Shown here: in pieces, positions 44,135 to 52,996 of the stretch | Numbering within the stretch: the stretch's first letter is position 1 | Layout of the letters: each line of letters opens with the position of its first letter | Assembly (NCBI RefSeq): GCF_963668215.1 | Contig: NZ_OY764190.1 | Location: 3,596,001-3,660,000, forward strand | Direction: 5' to 3' | DNA from: an uncultured Desulfosarcina sp. | Lineage (GTDB): Bacteria > Desulfobacterota > Desulfobacteria > Desulfobacterales > Desulfosarcinaceae | DNA length: 64,000 nucleotides | The notes under the pieces: generated by a model | Database searches by the model: none | Seen by the model: only the letters and a program-made list of their open reading frames with translations | Told to the model about the DNA's origin: nothing | Made by a program: the position numbers and the translations under genes

Positions 44135-44732
44135 TTAAACATTTCTGATTCTGACCCGTTCGGACAGTGTCCGCGTGATATAGCCCTTGCGGCCTGCGGG
44201 TTCGCGAACGATCATGTTGATGACGACGTTGGCCGGTTCCGACGGATTCCCGGTCAATTCGGTGTCGTCTTCATCTAGATAGGTGAATGTCAGCTTCGTG
44301 ACATTGTCCAGGAGCACCTGGGCGGTGGTGCCGTCATCATCGATTTTTTGGATGAGCTGGGTGCCGTCCAGATAGTATTTCATGCGTTCATTGTTGCCCG
44401 CGGTCACGGCGCCGTCGTAGTCGAGATCCGCGATGAAATCGATGGCGGTCTGCGTCGTTTCCTCAAACCCGCCACCGGCGGTACCCAGAGGATCCAAGCC
44501 CGCCATGCGGATATCCGTGACCATCAGTTCCATGGCGGCGCGAATGTTCTGCTGGGCGGTGGCACGGGCCGTTTCCGTGGCGTAAGATCGTGTCATGGCC
44601 GAATACACCCCGATGATTGCGGCCAGAACAATGGAACTGATGGCGATGCCAACCAGCTAGTTCAATCAGGGTAAAGCCACGGTTTGAAACAAAGAGATCC
44701 GTTGCAACGCGTCGGGTTGTTCGAGCCTTCAT
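44135..44732 (-). pseudogene. pilW: PilW-like minor pilin gene broken by a 4-bp frameshift
   Basis: The 5' part reads MKARTTRRVATDLFVSNRGFTLIEL, a proper prepilin leader (cleavage after RG, Glu at +5). The frame is then lost inside the hydrophobic helix. In another frame the expected VGIAISSIVLAAIIGVYSAM continues to a full PilW-like domain (RATAQQNIRAAMELMVTDIRMAGLDP) ending at 44135. Deleting four bases at 44655-44660 (within AGCTAG) would restore ELVGIAIS exactly. The downstream part could still be started internally at 44608 but would lack the membrane anchor. Neighbouring pilV overlaps its ATG by 4 bp. This is either a real loss, a reversible switch or a sequencing error. Confidence 0.88.
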
Positions 44733-45196
44733 AACCCACCTCCCGTCACGACCGATGTGATGGAAACCGATTTTGTGCCGCTGCCCACAAAAGGATAGGT
44801 GACCGTCACGGTCACCGTCCTGGCGTAGTCGCTGGCATTGCCGTCCGTATCCAGATACTCGTCCACTGTCCAGGTTCGGGTATAGATCCCGCCGGAATCG
44901 CCGTTTTCATCCACCGGGTTGTTGGCATCGGCGGTTGTGGTCGGCAGCGTCGACGGGTTCAGGATACTCGAGGAATCGGAGATATCGCTATTTTTTAATA
45001 CTTCCATCTGCGCTTGGGCCAGGGTGGTGGCCTGGGTCAAGGTGTTGCCGGTCTTGTTGTTTCGAACCGCCGATGTCTGCATCGCGGCAACCGCCAGAAT
45101 CCCGATGGACAGGATGCACATTCCGATCATACATTCAATGATGCTGAACCCCCGCGCATTGTTCCATCTGGAAAAAATTAGTGTTGATTTTCTCAT
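44729..45196 (-). CDS. pilV: PilV-like minor pilin
   Basis: A 155-residue type IV prepilin: basic leader MRKSTLIFSRWNNARG, then FSIIECMIGMCILSIGILAVAAMQTSAV with the +5 Glu, typical of PilV (long helix followed by NNKTGNTLTQATTLAQAQMEVLKN). Cleavage and N-methylation by PilD are expected. The globular part is short and Thr/Asp-rich. It overlaps pilW by 4 bp (ATGA) and follows fimT by 19 bp. Minor pilins of this set prime the pilus and carry PilY1. Confidence 0.9.
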   Translation of the reverse strand: MRKSTLIFSRWNNARGFSIIECMIGMCILSIGILAVAAMQTSAVRNNKTGNTLTQATTLAQAQMEVLKNSDISDSSSILNPSTLPTTTADANNPVDENGDSGGIYTRTWTVDEYLDTDGNASDYARTVTVTVTYPFVGSGTKSVSITSVVTGGGL

Positions 45197-45215
45197 TAGG
45201 ATAATCCAATCGGCG

Positions 45216-45707
45216 CTAATTCACATCGATGCGCCCGATCCGATTCACGCTGATCGAACGTTGATCGGAGGAATTGTAAATGGAAAGCGATCCCGTCGCC
45301 GTGCATAGCCCCTTGCCGTCGAAGTAGGTGCTGCTGCCGGGAAATGTCATGCTCCGGGAGTCGATGGCTACACCGGCGGGAAACGTTCGATCCCTAAGGG
45401 TCGCTTCGGAACCATCCTGGTCGCCGTCGTTGATGGTTCCTCCACCGCTTCCATCGTCGAGAAAAATAGAGTAGCCGGTGTCGCTGAACGTAACCACAGC
45501 GTTGGCATTGCCGCGGATTGCCGCCTGCTTGGCCAGGGCCAGATCGCCGGCAAGCGTATTTACGGACGCCCGGAATTGAGCGTTGCTTTTCCAGCGAATC
45601 ATATTGGGAATGGCAATGGCTGCAAGAACGGCAAAAATGGCAATGGTAATCGCCAGCTCGATAAACGTAAAACCGGAATCGCTTTGCATTTTTCTGTTCT
45701 CTTTCAT
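45216..45707 (-). CDS. fimT: FimT/GspH-like pseudopilin
   Basis: A 163-residue prepilin: leader MKENRKMQSDSG, then FTFIELAITIAIFAVLAAIAIPNMIRWKSNAQFRASVNTLAGDLALAKQAAIRGN, which is the FimT/GspH signature (helix followed by L-x-x-DL-x-x-AKQ-A-I-R). The C-terminal part ending SVNRIGRIDVN matches the GspH fold (usual end: GR). It is the first pilin gene of the operon and lies 15 bp after the Spy-like gene. Role: minor pilin in type IV pilus initiation. Confidence 0.9.
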   Translation of the reverse strand: MKENRKMQSDSGFTFIELAITIAIFAVLAAIAIPNMIRWKSNAQFRASVNTLAGDLALAKQAAIRGNANAVVTFSDTGYSIFLDDGSGGGTINDGDQDGSEATLRDRTFPAGVAIDSRSMTFPGSSTYFDGKGLCTATGSLSIYNSSDQRSISVNRIGRIDVN

Positions 45708-45722
45708 TCGCGTAAAATATTG

Positions 45723-46319
45723 CTACGACGCTTTGGTTTGGGCGTCGTTGACGGTTTTGGGGTATTGTGGATGCATGGGACCACCTTTCTCGCCTGGCAC
45801 ACCGGCAGGGGGTGACGGCGGGCCTGCCGGCCGCATCGATCCTTCTCCGCGAAGCCGCTGAAGCTTGCCGGCCAAGTCGACAAGCTCTTTCTGCTCGGGG
45901 TCCAGCAATTCATATATTTTGTGATGGGTTTCAGCCCGGTCGATCATCAGGTCCGTTTCAATGGTGGATTTGGCAGCGGCCAACTTGCGCAGCACCGCTG
46001 CATCGAAATTTTCCGGCTGCATCGCACGGCGTAATTTGCGGTCCGTTTCCTGCAATTCAGCAAACTGTTTCTCGGATCGTTTCCGGTTTTGATCGAGCAG
46101 GTCATTGATGGATTGCCGCTGGAATTCGCTCAAGTCGAGGCGTTCAAGAACCATCATCCAGGGACCTTGAAGATGATCCATCCGGTCGTGCATGGTGTCT
46201 TGCGGTGGCGGGCCGTCACTTGGACCTTTTTGAGGGAATCGATCCGCCGCGTGGGCCACCAGACTGCCTCCCAATATCAAGATTACGCAAACAGTGCTTA
46301 TAACCAGCTCTTTTTTCAT
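45723..46319 (-). CDS. Spy/CpxP-like periplasmic LTXXQ protein
   Basis: A 198-residue exported protein with signal peptide MKKELVISTVCVILILGGSLVAHA. The helical core holds two LTxxQ-type motifs (LDLSEFQRQSINDLLDQNRKRSEKQF and LLDPEQKEL), as in Spy/CpxP/ZraP proteins, with a Met/Pro/Gly-rich C-terminus. Family members act as periplasmic chaperones or sense envelope stress or metals. AAAAGGAAA precedes the ATG. It opens the minor-pilin operon, which is unusual; it may chaperone pilin subunits in the periplasm (inference). Confidence 0.8.
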   Translation of the reverse strand: MKKELVISTVCVILILGGSLVAHAADRFPQKGPSDGPPPQDTMHDRMDHLQGPWMMVLERLDLSEFQRQSINDLLDQNRKRSEKQFAELQETDRKLRRAMQPENFDAAVLRKLAAAKSTIETDLMIDRAETHHKIYELLDPEQKELVDLAGKLQRLRGEGSMRPAGPPSPPAGVPGEKGGPMHPQYPKTVNDAQTKAS

Positions 46320-46565
46320 TGTTTTTCCTTTTCTTGAAAATTTTAATGCATGCTTAATGGCACCCTGTACTGTTTGATTGCGGTTATACAGCGGGAAAAT
46401 GGAGAAAATATGAAGAAAAAGTGGGGAAGTATTGTGGATTTCATACCGACTTTACGTGCAGGACTATGGCAAGTAAAATCAAGTTGATAGGGTTTTTATG
46501 GGCAGTAAAGGAAGAAAAGGAACAGCAGGCAGGTGGGTTTGCACATTCTCCGGGAGGGCAGGGCC

Positions 46566-46620
46566 GCGTGGGAGCTTCCAGCCGCGATTCAACTCAAATT
46601 GCGCCTGGAAGCTCCCACGC
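46566..46620. repeat. Inverted repeat with 16-bp perfect arms
   Basis: GCGTGGGAGCTTCCAG (46566-46581) and CTGGAAGCTCCCACGC (46605-46620) flank a 23-nt loop that also pairs partly (CGCGATT/AATTGCG). It lies 53 bp past the serC stop and may help end that transcript. The rest of the 353-bp gap to the Spy-like gene shows no gene. Confidence 0.65.
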
Positions 46621-46672
46621 AGGAGTATACAAAGCAATTGTTCCCTTTGGTGGGGATTGGCAGAACCGGACG

Positions 46673-47761
46673 CTATCCGTTGTCGCGTTCGAAGGTTTTC
46701 ATGAAGTCCACCAAAGATTCCACCGCGGCCAGGGGCGTGGGGTTGTATATGGATGCCCGGCATCCGCCCACGCTGCGGTGGCCTTTGAGACCGCCCATAC
46801 CGTTTTCCAGGGAGGCGGCCACAAAGGCGGCTTCCAGTTCTTCGCTGGGCAGGCGGAACGTAACGTTCATCAACGAACGGCTGTCCTTGTCCGCCGTCGC
46901 CCGGTAGAAATCGCTCCGGTCGATAAAATCGTAGAGCAGCCCGGCTTTCTTCCGGTTCAGTTCTTCCATCTTGCCCAACCCGCCGATCGTTTCCTCCAGC
47001 CACTTGAGCACCAGCTGCACCGTGTAGATGGCAAAGCAGGGCGGGGTGTTGAACATGGAATTTTTATCGGCAAACGTGGTGTAGCGCAGCATGGTCGGAA
47101 TGTCTTTGGGTGTCCGGGCCAGCAGGTCGTCACGGATGATGACCAGGCAAACGCCGGCCGGTCCCATATTTTTTTGGGCTCCGGCATAGATCAGGCCGAA
47201 TTTTTCCATTTCCAGGGGCCGCGAAAAGATATCCGAACTCATGTCCGACACGATGGGCGCTCCACCGGTATCGGGAAACTGAGCCCACTGGGTTCCCTTG
47301 ATGGTGTTGTTGGATGTGATGTGGGTGAAGACGGCATCCGGCGAAAAGGCAATCTCCTTGGGAATGTAGGCGAAATTGCGGTCTTCGGAAGAGGCCACCA
47401 CCTGAATGGATTTTCCTTGAATTTCGGCTTCTTTGATGGCCTTGGTGGACCATGTGCCGGTGTTGACGTAGTCGGCCGAATCGCCGGCGCCCAGCAGGTT
47501 CATGGGCACCATGCAGAACTGCATACTGGCCCCGCCCTGGACAAAGAGCACATGAAAGCGGTCATCCAGTTGCAGTATCCGTTTGACCCGCGCGATGGCA
47601 TCGTTGATGACATTGTCGAACCACTTGGATCGGTGGCTGATTTCAGTGACCGACATGCCGGAGCCGGCGAAGTTGAGAAAGGATTCCTGGATTTCTTCCA
47701 GCACCGGCAGGGGAAGGGCCGCCGGCCCGGCATTGAAATTGTAGATTCTGTCCGCTTTCAT
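46673..47761 (-). CDS. serC: Phosphoserine aminotransferase
   Basis: A 362-residue PLP enzyme (3-phosphohydroxypyruvate + glutamate to phosphoserine; also used in pyridoxine synthesis). Motifs: NFNAGPAALPLPVLEE at the N-terminus, FVQGGASMQFCMVPMNLL, SDMSSDIFSRP, and the PLP lysine K197 in YAGAQKNMGPAGVCLVI. The closing HRSVGGCRASIYNPTPLAAVESLVDFM is the family end. GGAGG lies 7 bases before the chosen ATG; an upstream in-frame ATG (47884) would add 41 residues not seen in the family. Confidence 0.97.
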   Translation of the reverse strand: MKADRIYNFNAGPAALPLPVLEEIQESFLNFAGSGMSVTEISHRSKWFDNVINDAIARVKRILQLDDRFHVLFVQGGASMQFCMVPMNLLGAGDSADYVNTGTWSTKAIKEAEIQGKSIQVVASSEDRNFAYIPKEIAFSPDAVFTHITSNNTIKGTQWAQFPDTGGAPIVSDMSSDIFSRPLEMEKFGLIYAGAQKNMGPAGVCLVIIRDDLLARTPKDIPTMLRYTTFADKNSMFNTPPCFAIYTVQLVLKWLEETIGGLGKMEELNRKKAGLLYDFIDRSDFYRATADKDSRSLMNVTFRLPSEELEAAFVAASLENGMGGLKGHRSVGGCRASIYNPTPLAAVESLVDFMKTFERDNG

Positions 47762-48073
47762 CGTGGCAACCTCCATTTGGAATAGGTCAGGGGCGCGGTG
47801 GTTCGGCCCGAAAAACATCGAATACGCATATGGAACCTGTACTTCTACCGATAGAAACCGCTGGATGTCAACTCGTAACATCAATCAGATCGTGATTTTG
47901 GTTCAATGTCCGGCAAACCCGGAGAATCCGGTTGCAATACAGGCGTTCTGTGGTACTTTTCATATTGGTGTTGCGCTCCGGTGGACCCGCCCATCGGCTT
48001 TGAACGTTGTTGCGGGGAAGCAGGAGACGTTTATCACCATTGGATGTCTTAAAACTGAAAAAGGAGATTATGA

Positions 48074-48763
48074 ATGAATAAGTATGTTGCAGAATTCTTT
48101 GGCACCTTCTGGCTGGTTCTTGGCGGATGCGGCAGCGCCGTCCTGGCTGCCGCGTTCCCGGATGTCGGCATCGGTCTTCTCGGCGTTGCCCTGGCCTTTG
48201 GCCTTACCGTGCTGACGATGGCTTTCGCTATCGGGCACATATCCGGCTGCCACCTCAATCCGGCCGTCTCGTTCGGCCTGTGGGCCGGCGGACGGTTTCC
48301 GGCAAAAGATCTGGTCCCTTATATCGTCGCACAGGTTTTCGGCGCCGTTGTCGCCGGCGGTGTTTTGTACCTTATCGCCAGCGGCAAGACGGGCTTCGAT
48401 CTTTCCGCAGGGTTCGCTTCGAACGGCTACGGCGCTCATTCGCCGGGCGGGTACAGTCTGTCGGCGGCATTGATCACCGAAGTGGTAATGACTATGATGT
48501 TTCTTGTGGTCATTCTTGGGGCCACGGATCATCGTGCGCCGCAGGGGTTTGCGCCGATCGCCATCGGGTTGTGCCTGACCCTCATCCATTTGATATCCAT
48601 CCCCGTGACCAACACATCCGTGAATCCGGCCCGCAGCACAGGGGTTGCTGTATTTGTGGGGGATTGGGCAATTTCGCAGCTCTGGCTGTTCTGGGTGGCA
48701 CCGATTGCAGGCGGCTTGCTGGGCGCAGTCATTTATCGCTTTATCGGCAGCGAGGAAAAATAG
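48074..48763 (+). CDS. aqpZ: Aquaporin Z
   Basis: A 229-residue inner-membrane water channel with six helices and two half-helices. The NPA motifs are N62-P63-A64 (GCHLNPAVSFGLWAGG) and N184-P185-A186-R187 (SVNPARSTG). The AqpZ-type start MNKYVAEFFGTFWLVLGGCGSAV and end WLFWVAPIAGGLLGAVIYRFI are clear. His and Arg at the expected filter positions suggest a strict water channel rather than a glycerol facilitator. AAGGAG precedes the ATG. It stands alone. Confidence 0.96.
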   Translation: MNKYVAEFFGTFWLVLGGCGSAVLAAAFPDVGIGLLGVALAFGLTVLTMAFAIGHISGCHLNPAVSFGLWAGGRFPAKDLVPYIVAQVFGAVVAGGVLYLIASGKTGFDLSAGFASNGYGAHSPGGYSLSAALITEVVMTMMFLVVILGATDHRAPQGFAPIAIGLCLTLIHLISIPVTNTSVNPARSTGVAVFVGDWAISQLWLFWVAPIAGGLLGAVIYRFIGSEEK

Positions 48764-48897
48764 CAGGGCCTATGCCCAACCGGCTTCAGTTGGCAGCAGA
48801 TATGGGTGCGTTCTAAACGGATACACCCTAAAGGAACCCTTTTTAGCTTTTGATAGGCGCCTTTAATGCCAGGTGAAACGTATCAAAGGAAGAAATA

Positions 48898-49698
48898 GTG
48901 GGTAATAAAAATCCTTGTGTCTTGTACTTGTCTCACGGAGGCGGTCCCTTGCCGTTGCTCGGTGATCCGGGGCACTCGCAGATGGTTGAAAACCTGGAAT
49001 ATCTATCTTCAACAATCAAAAAGCCATCTGCTATTATCGTGATAAGCGCTCATTGGGAAGAAGAAATCCCCACAATTACTTCTGCGGAAAAGCCCTCACT
49101 GATTTATGATTATTACGGCTTTCCCGAAGCGTCCTATCTCATTGAATATCCGTGCCCTGGTGAACCGATGTTAGCAAAGCAAATCCAGGAATTATTCAAC
49201 AAATCAGGCATCGAATCGCGGCTGGATGAACAAAGAGGCTTTGACCACGGATTATTCGTGCCCTTAAAAATAATGGTTCCCGATGCAGATATCCCCTGTG
49301 TCCAGATCTCTTTGGTTAAAGGCCTGGACCCTGCCGACCATATCAAAATAGGGTCCGCTCTTTCCGGCATAAACGATGATGGCTTGCTGATCATCGGTTC
49401 TGGTTTTTCTTTTCACAATATGAGGGCATTTTTTGAACCGGAAACAATCGATAGCAAAGCCATGAATGAAGCGTTCGAACAATGGTTGATCGATACCTGT
49501 TCCAACCCGGATATGGATGAATCCGAAAGAACCGGGAGACTAGAAAACTGGGAAAAGGCGCCCCATGCAAGATATTGCCATCCGAGAGAAGAGCATTTGT
49601 TGCCGCTGCATGTCTGCTATGGCGTTGCCGGTACTTCTTGTTCCGAATATGTTGAATTAAAGATTCTCAACAAAAAATCAAGTATGTATCTTTGGTAA
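48898..49698 (+). CDS. LigB/DODA-type extradiol dioxygenase family protein
   Basis: A 266-residue class III extradiol dioxygenase-like protein (YgiD/DODA group), which opens catechol-type rings with a non-haem metal. Visible metal-site blocks are YLSHGGGPLPLLGD (His near residue 13), ISAHWEE (His about 51), FDHGLFVPLKIM (His about 113) and HPREEHLLPLHVCYGVAG (about 228-245). Start GTG at 48898 with AGGAAG upstream. Codon use is more AT-rich than in neighbouring genes, as in the lysE remnant after it, suggesting a separate origin. Substrate unknown. Confidence 0.88.
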   Translation: MGNKNPCVLYLSHGGGPLPLLGDPGHSQMVENLEYLSSTIKKPSAIIVISAHWEEEIPTITSAEKPSLIYDYYGFPEASYLIEYPCPGEPMLAKQIQELFNKSGIESRLDEQRGFDHGLFVPLKIMVPDADIPCVQISLVKGLDPADHIKIGSALSGINDDGLLIIGSGFSFHNMRAFFEPETIDSKAMNEAFEQWLIDTCSNPDMDESERTGRLENWEKAPHARYCHPREEHLLPLHVCYGVAGTSCSEYVELKILNKKSSMYLW

Positions 49699-49717
49699 AT
49701 AAAGGAGCCGAATAAGA

Positions 49718-49931
49718 ATGTTCGATTATTCCCTGGTCCATTGGGCCACCTTTTTTACAGCCGCCGTTTTGTTAAACCTGTCTCCGGGCCCGGATATGGC
49801 CTTCATTTTGGGTCAAACGGCAAAAGGAGGTGTGCGGTCAGGATTTTCTGCGATGTTCGGTAATGCATCGTGGTCTCGGTGCATTGTTTGTCGGGTTGGG
49901 GATTAAATTGGCAACCAGTGACCGCATTTAG
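49718..49931 (+). pseudogene. Remnant of a LysE/RhtB amino-acid exporter
   Basis: The N-terminus MFDYSLVHWATFFTAAVLLNLSPGPDMAFILGQTAKGGVRSGFSAMFG is a clear LysE-family start. About 130 middle residues are then missing. From 49863 in a different frame MHRGLGALFVGLGIKLATSDRI is the usual family C-terminus. The gene has therefore suffered an internal deletion with frame loss. AAAGGAG still precedes the ATG. No other gene is seen from here to 50088. Confidence 0.85.
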
Positions 49932-50088
49932 TGCCTATTTTTGGATGGGTACTATTCAAGATTTCAGAAAAGGGAAGAGTACTTACTCCTCCAACTGCCA
50001 TCGAAGATTAGTATTTGACCCGCGAACTTAAAATGGGGTAGAAGCTGCTCCTGTTTAAGATCAAAATGCACCATAACAAGGAGGAGTT

Positions 50089-50526
50089 TTGCCCACCCCA
50101 GAACGTTTGAATGAGATATTTGCGGACAAGTTGCCAGGTTACCTCGGTATTGTCGTTACCTCAATCAGTAAAGCCGAAGTCAGAGCAGAAATGGAAGTCA
50201 ACCAAGCGAACATCGCCCCGAACGGATTTCTCTTTGCCGGCAGCGTGGTAACGCTGGCAGATACATCGTGCGGCAACGGATGTCTCGCTAATTTGCCGGA
50301 AGGTGCGTCAGGATTCACCACCATTGAACTCAAGTCCAACCACCTGGGAACCGCGCGGGAAGGAACCATTGCCTGTGTCACCCATCCGGTTCACATGGGG
50401 AGAACCACGCAGGTATGGGATGCCGTTGTAAGCCACCGGCAATCCGGAAAAACGATTGCATTGTTTCGGTGTACGCAAATGATTTTATATCCGAAGGGTG
50501 ATCTCGAGCAAACCGTGCACCTATAG
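50089..50526 (+). CDS. PaaI-like hotdog-fold thioesterase
   Basis: A 145-residue acyl-CoA thioesterase-like protein. The hotdog core is visible: helix with NIAPNGFLFAGSVVTLADTSCGNGCLANLP, then FTTIELKSNHLGTAREGTIACVTHPVHMGRTTQVWDAVVSHRQSGKTIALFRCTQMI. The usual HGG-x3-x-LAD motif appears as NGFLFAGSVVTLAD, so the first His is replaced, but the Asp of the active site is kept. Start TTG with AGGAGGAG placed well. It lies 36 bp before hisD but no shared pathway is obvious. Substrate unknown. Confidence 0.82.
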   Translation: MPTPERLNEIFADKLPGYLGIVVTSISKAEVRAEMEVNQANIAPNGFLFAGSVVTLADTSCGNGCLANLPEGASGFTTIELKSNHLGTAREGTIACVTHPVHMGRTTQVWDAVVSHRQSGKTIALFRCTQMILYPKGDLEQTVHL

Positions 50527-50562
50527 AGAGATACCGGATTCTCCTTGGAAAGGAAACGTTCC

Positions 50563-51870
50563 ATGAAAATATTTAACTACCCGTCTACTGCGGCGGAGAA
50601 GAAACTGAAAGCCATCGTCGGGCGGGAGATCGACTTCAGGAAGAAAGACGTCCAGACCGTGACCCGGATTATCAAGGATGTCCGGCAAAACGGGGACAGC
50701 GCCCTGATCCGCTACACCCGGGAGTTCGACGCCCCCAAAATGTCCGAAAAGAACCTGGCGGTCACTCCGGAAGAGATGTTGGCGGCCAAAAAGCAGGTGG
50801 ACCGGAACTTCATACGGGCGCTGAATCGTGCAGCCGACCAGATCGAATCCTTTCACCGCCAGCAACTGCCCAAATCGTGGATCGACACCCGGCGTTCCGG
50901 CACCCTTCTGGGCCAGATGGTCAACCCCGTGGATGCCGCCGGCGTCTACGTGCCGGGCGGCAAGGGCGGCACGACCCCCTTGGTTTCCTCGGTGCTCATG
51001 GGCGCCATTCCGGCCAGGATTGCCGGCGTGCCCAAAGTGGTCATGGCCACCCCGCCCACCCCCTCGGGAGAAGTCGCCCCTCAGCTTCTCGTGGCTGCAC
51101 AGAAAGCCGGTGTGGATGCCGTCTACAAAATGGGCAGCGCCTGGGCCATCGCCGCTTTGGCTTATGGCACCGAAACGGTGCCTCGGGTCAACGTGATCGT
51201 CGGTCCGGGAAACATCTACGTCACCCTGGCCAAGAAACTGGTGGCCGGTACGGTGGGCATCGATATGATCGCCGGCCCCAGCGAGATCCTGGTGATTGCC
51301 GACGATACGGCCAATCCGGCATTTACTGCCGCCGATCTTCTCAGCCAGGCCGAGCACGACGTGCTGGCCTCGGCCATTCTGGTCACCCCTTCGGCGGAAC
51401 TGGCCCGGGCGGTGAAAACCGAAGTGGAAAATCAACTGGAGGCTCTTTCCAGGGTCGATATCGCCCGCCAGAGTCTGGCCGCTTTCGGCGCCATCATGGT
51501 GGTCGAGAACCTGGAAACGGCTATCGATCTGGCCAACCGCATCGCCCCCGAGCATCTGGAGCTTCAGGTGGCCGATGCCATGGACGTGGCCCCGCGACTG
51601 CGCAATGCCGGCGCCATTTTCCTGGGGAACTATACGCCCGAACCGGTGGGCGACTATGTGGCCGGCCCCAACCACGTCCTGCCCACGGCCGGCACGGCGC
51701 GCTTTTCCTCCGCCCTTTCCGTGGAGCACTTCGTGAAGAAGACCAGCCTGATCCGTTACTCGCCGGAGGCATTTAAAAAAGAGGCCCCCGACATCATCCG
51801 CCTGGCCACGGTGGAAGGCCTGGGGGCCCACGCCAACGCGGTTCAGGTGCGCCTTACCACCAAAGGATAA
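50563..51870 (+). CDS. hisD: Histidinol dehydrogenase
   Basis: A 435-residue NAD+-dependent, zinc-binding enzyme catalysing the last two steps of histidine synthesis (L-histidinol to L-histidine). Motifs: YVPGGKGGTTPLVSSVLMGAIPARIAGV, NVIVGPGNIYVTLAKK, IAGPSEILVIADD, the zinc/catalytic QAEHDVLASA, the base pair E330-H331 in APEHLEL, and VGDYVAGPNHVLPTAGTARFSS. AAGGAAA precedes the chosen ATG. Other his genes are absent here; ltaE follows after 6 bp and may be co-transcribed. Confidence 0.97.
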   Translation: MKIFNYPSTAAEKKLKAIVGREIDFRKKDVQTVTRIIKDVRQNGDSALIRYTREFDAPKMSEKNLAVTPEEMLAAKKQVDRNFIRALNRAADQIESFHRQQLPKSWIDTRRSGTLLGQMVNPVDAAGVYVPGGKGGTTPLVSSVLMGAIPARIAGVPKVVMATPPTPSGEVAPQLLVAAQKAGVDAVYKMGSAWAIAALAYGTETVPRVNVIVGPGNIYVTLAKKLVAGTVGIDMIAGPSEILVIADDTANPAFTAADLLSQAEHDVLASAILVTPSAELARAVKTEVENQLEALSRVDIARQSLAAFGAIMVVENLETAIDLANRIAPEHLELQVADAMDVAPRLRNAGAIFLGNYTPEPVGDYVAGPNHVLPTAGTARFSSALSVEHFVKKTSLIRYSPEAFKKEAPDIIRLATVEGLGAHANAVQVRLTTKG

Positions 51871-51876
51871 CCAATT

Positions 51877-52914
51877 ATGGAGATCATCGACCTGCGCTCG
51901 GACACCATTACCCGGCCGACGGCGGCCATGAGAAAAGCCATGGCCGAGGCCGAGGTGGGGGACGATGTGTTCAAGGAGGACCCCACCGTCAACCGGCTGG
52001 AGGAAATGGCGGCCCAACGCATGGGAAAACCGGCGGCCCTGCTGGTTTCCTCGGGCACCATGGGCAATCTGGTGGCCCAACTGGCCCACTGCGGGCGGGG
52101 CGACGAAACCCTTCTGGGCGACCAGTCCCACGTGTTCTTCTACGAACAGGGAGGGGCCTCGGCCCTGGGGGGCATCCACCCGCGGACCCTGGCCAATGCC
52201 GACGACGGCACCATCCCCCTTGATGCCATCGAGGCCGCCATCCGTCCCGACGATGTGCACTTTCCCCGGTCGCGGCTGATCATCCTGGAGAATACCCACA
52301 ATCGCTGCAATGGCGTGCCGCTGGCACCGGCCTACACCCATGCGGTGGGGCAACTGGCCGCCCGGCATGGCCTGAAGCTGCACATCGACGGCGCGCGCAT
52401 TTTCAACGCCGCCGTTGCCTTGGGCGTGGATGCGGCCGAACTGGCGGCCCCGGCGGATTCGGTGACCTTCTGCCTGAGCAAGGGCCTGGCCTCCCCGGTA
52501 GGGTCGGTGGTCTGCGGAGAAAAAGATTTTATCGCCCAGGCGAGAAGAATGCGAAAATCCGTTGGCGGCGGGATGCGCCAGGCCGGCATCATCGCCGCGG
52601 CCGGCATCGTGGCGCTGACCGAAATGGTGGATCGCCTGGCCGAGGATCACGCCAACGCCCGGAAACTGGCCATGGGCCTGGCACAGACGCCCGGCCTGGA
52701 AATCGACCCTGAACGGGTCACCACCAATATTGTCTACTTTCGCGTGGTTCGTGAAGGCATGGACGCTCCCTCACTGGTGCCCCGGCTGGCCGACAGCGGC
52801 GTGCTTGTTCTTCCGACGGCGCCGGACCGGATGCGGGCCGTACTCAACTATCATGTGACCGCAGATGACGTGGAGCGGGCGCTAACGGTATTCCGAAGGA
52901 CGATGACCGCCTGA
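51877..52914 (+). CDS. ltaE: Low-specificity L-threonine aldolase
   Basis: A 345-residue PLP enzyme that splits threonine or allo-threonine into glycine and acetaldehyde. Motifs: IDLRSDTITRPTAAMRKAMAEAEVGDDVFKEDPTVNRLE (family start), GDQSHVFFYEQGG (His85 stacking on PLP), HIDGARIFNAAVALG (Asp171, Arg174) and the PLP lysine K202 in FCLSKGLASPVGS. It begins 6 bp after hisD, inside the same transcript. A bidirectional terminator follows. Confidence 0.95.
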   Translation: MEIIDLRSDTITRPTAAMRKAMAEAEVGDDVFKEDPTVNRLEEMAAQRMGKPAALLVSSGTMGNLVAQLAHCGRGDETLLGDQSHVFFYEQGGASALGGIHPRTLANADDGTIPLDAIEAAIRPDDVHFPRSRLIILENTHNRCNGVPLAPAYTHAVGQLAARHGLKLHIDGARIFNAAVALGVDAAELAAPADSVTFCLSKGLASPVGSVVCGEKDFIAQARRMRKSVGGGMRQAGIIAAAGIVALTEMVDRLAEDHANARKLAMGLAQTPGLEIDPERVTTNIVYFRVVREGMDAPSLVPRLADSGVLVLPTAPDRMRAVLNYHVTADDVERALTVFRRTMTA

Positions 52915-52928
52915 ATACTATGTAATAA

Positions 52929-52973
52929 AAAAGGCGACCTGACGGCTCCAATGAGCCCGGCAGGTCGCCTTTT
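52929..52973. terminator. Bidirectional terminator between ltaE and the HU gene
   Basis: AAAAGGCGACCTG (52929-52941) and CAGGTCGCCTTTT (52961-52973) form a perfect 13-bp stem with a 19-nt loop; T-runs arise on both strands from the A/T ends. It serves the convergent ltaE and HU genes. Confidence 0.9.
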
Positions 52974-52996
52974 GAAATCTTGCGCGGTGTGCGAAT

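Noticed and set aside
46340..46380. A GGCACC...-like -24/-12 candidate upstream of the pilin operon
   Set aside because: It is on the wrong strand for the operon and lacks the GC at -12.
50521..52650. A 709-codon open frame on the minus strand across hisD and ltaE
   Set aside because: It lies antisense to two clear enzyme genes and its translation is His/Gly/Arg/Gln-rich without domains.
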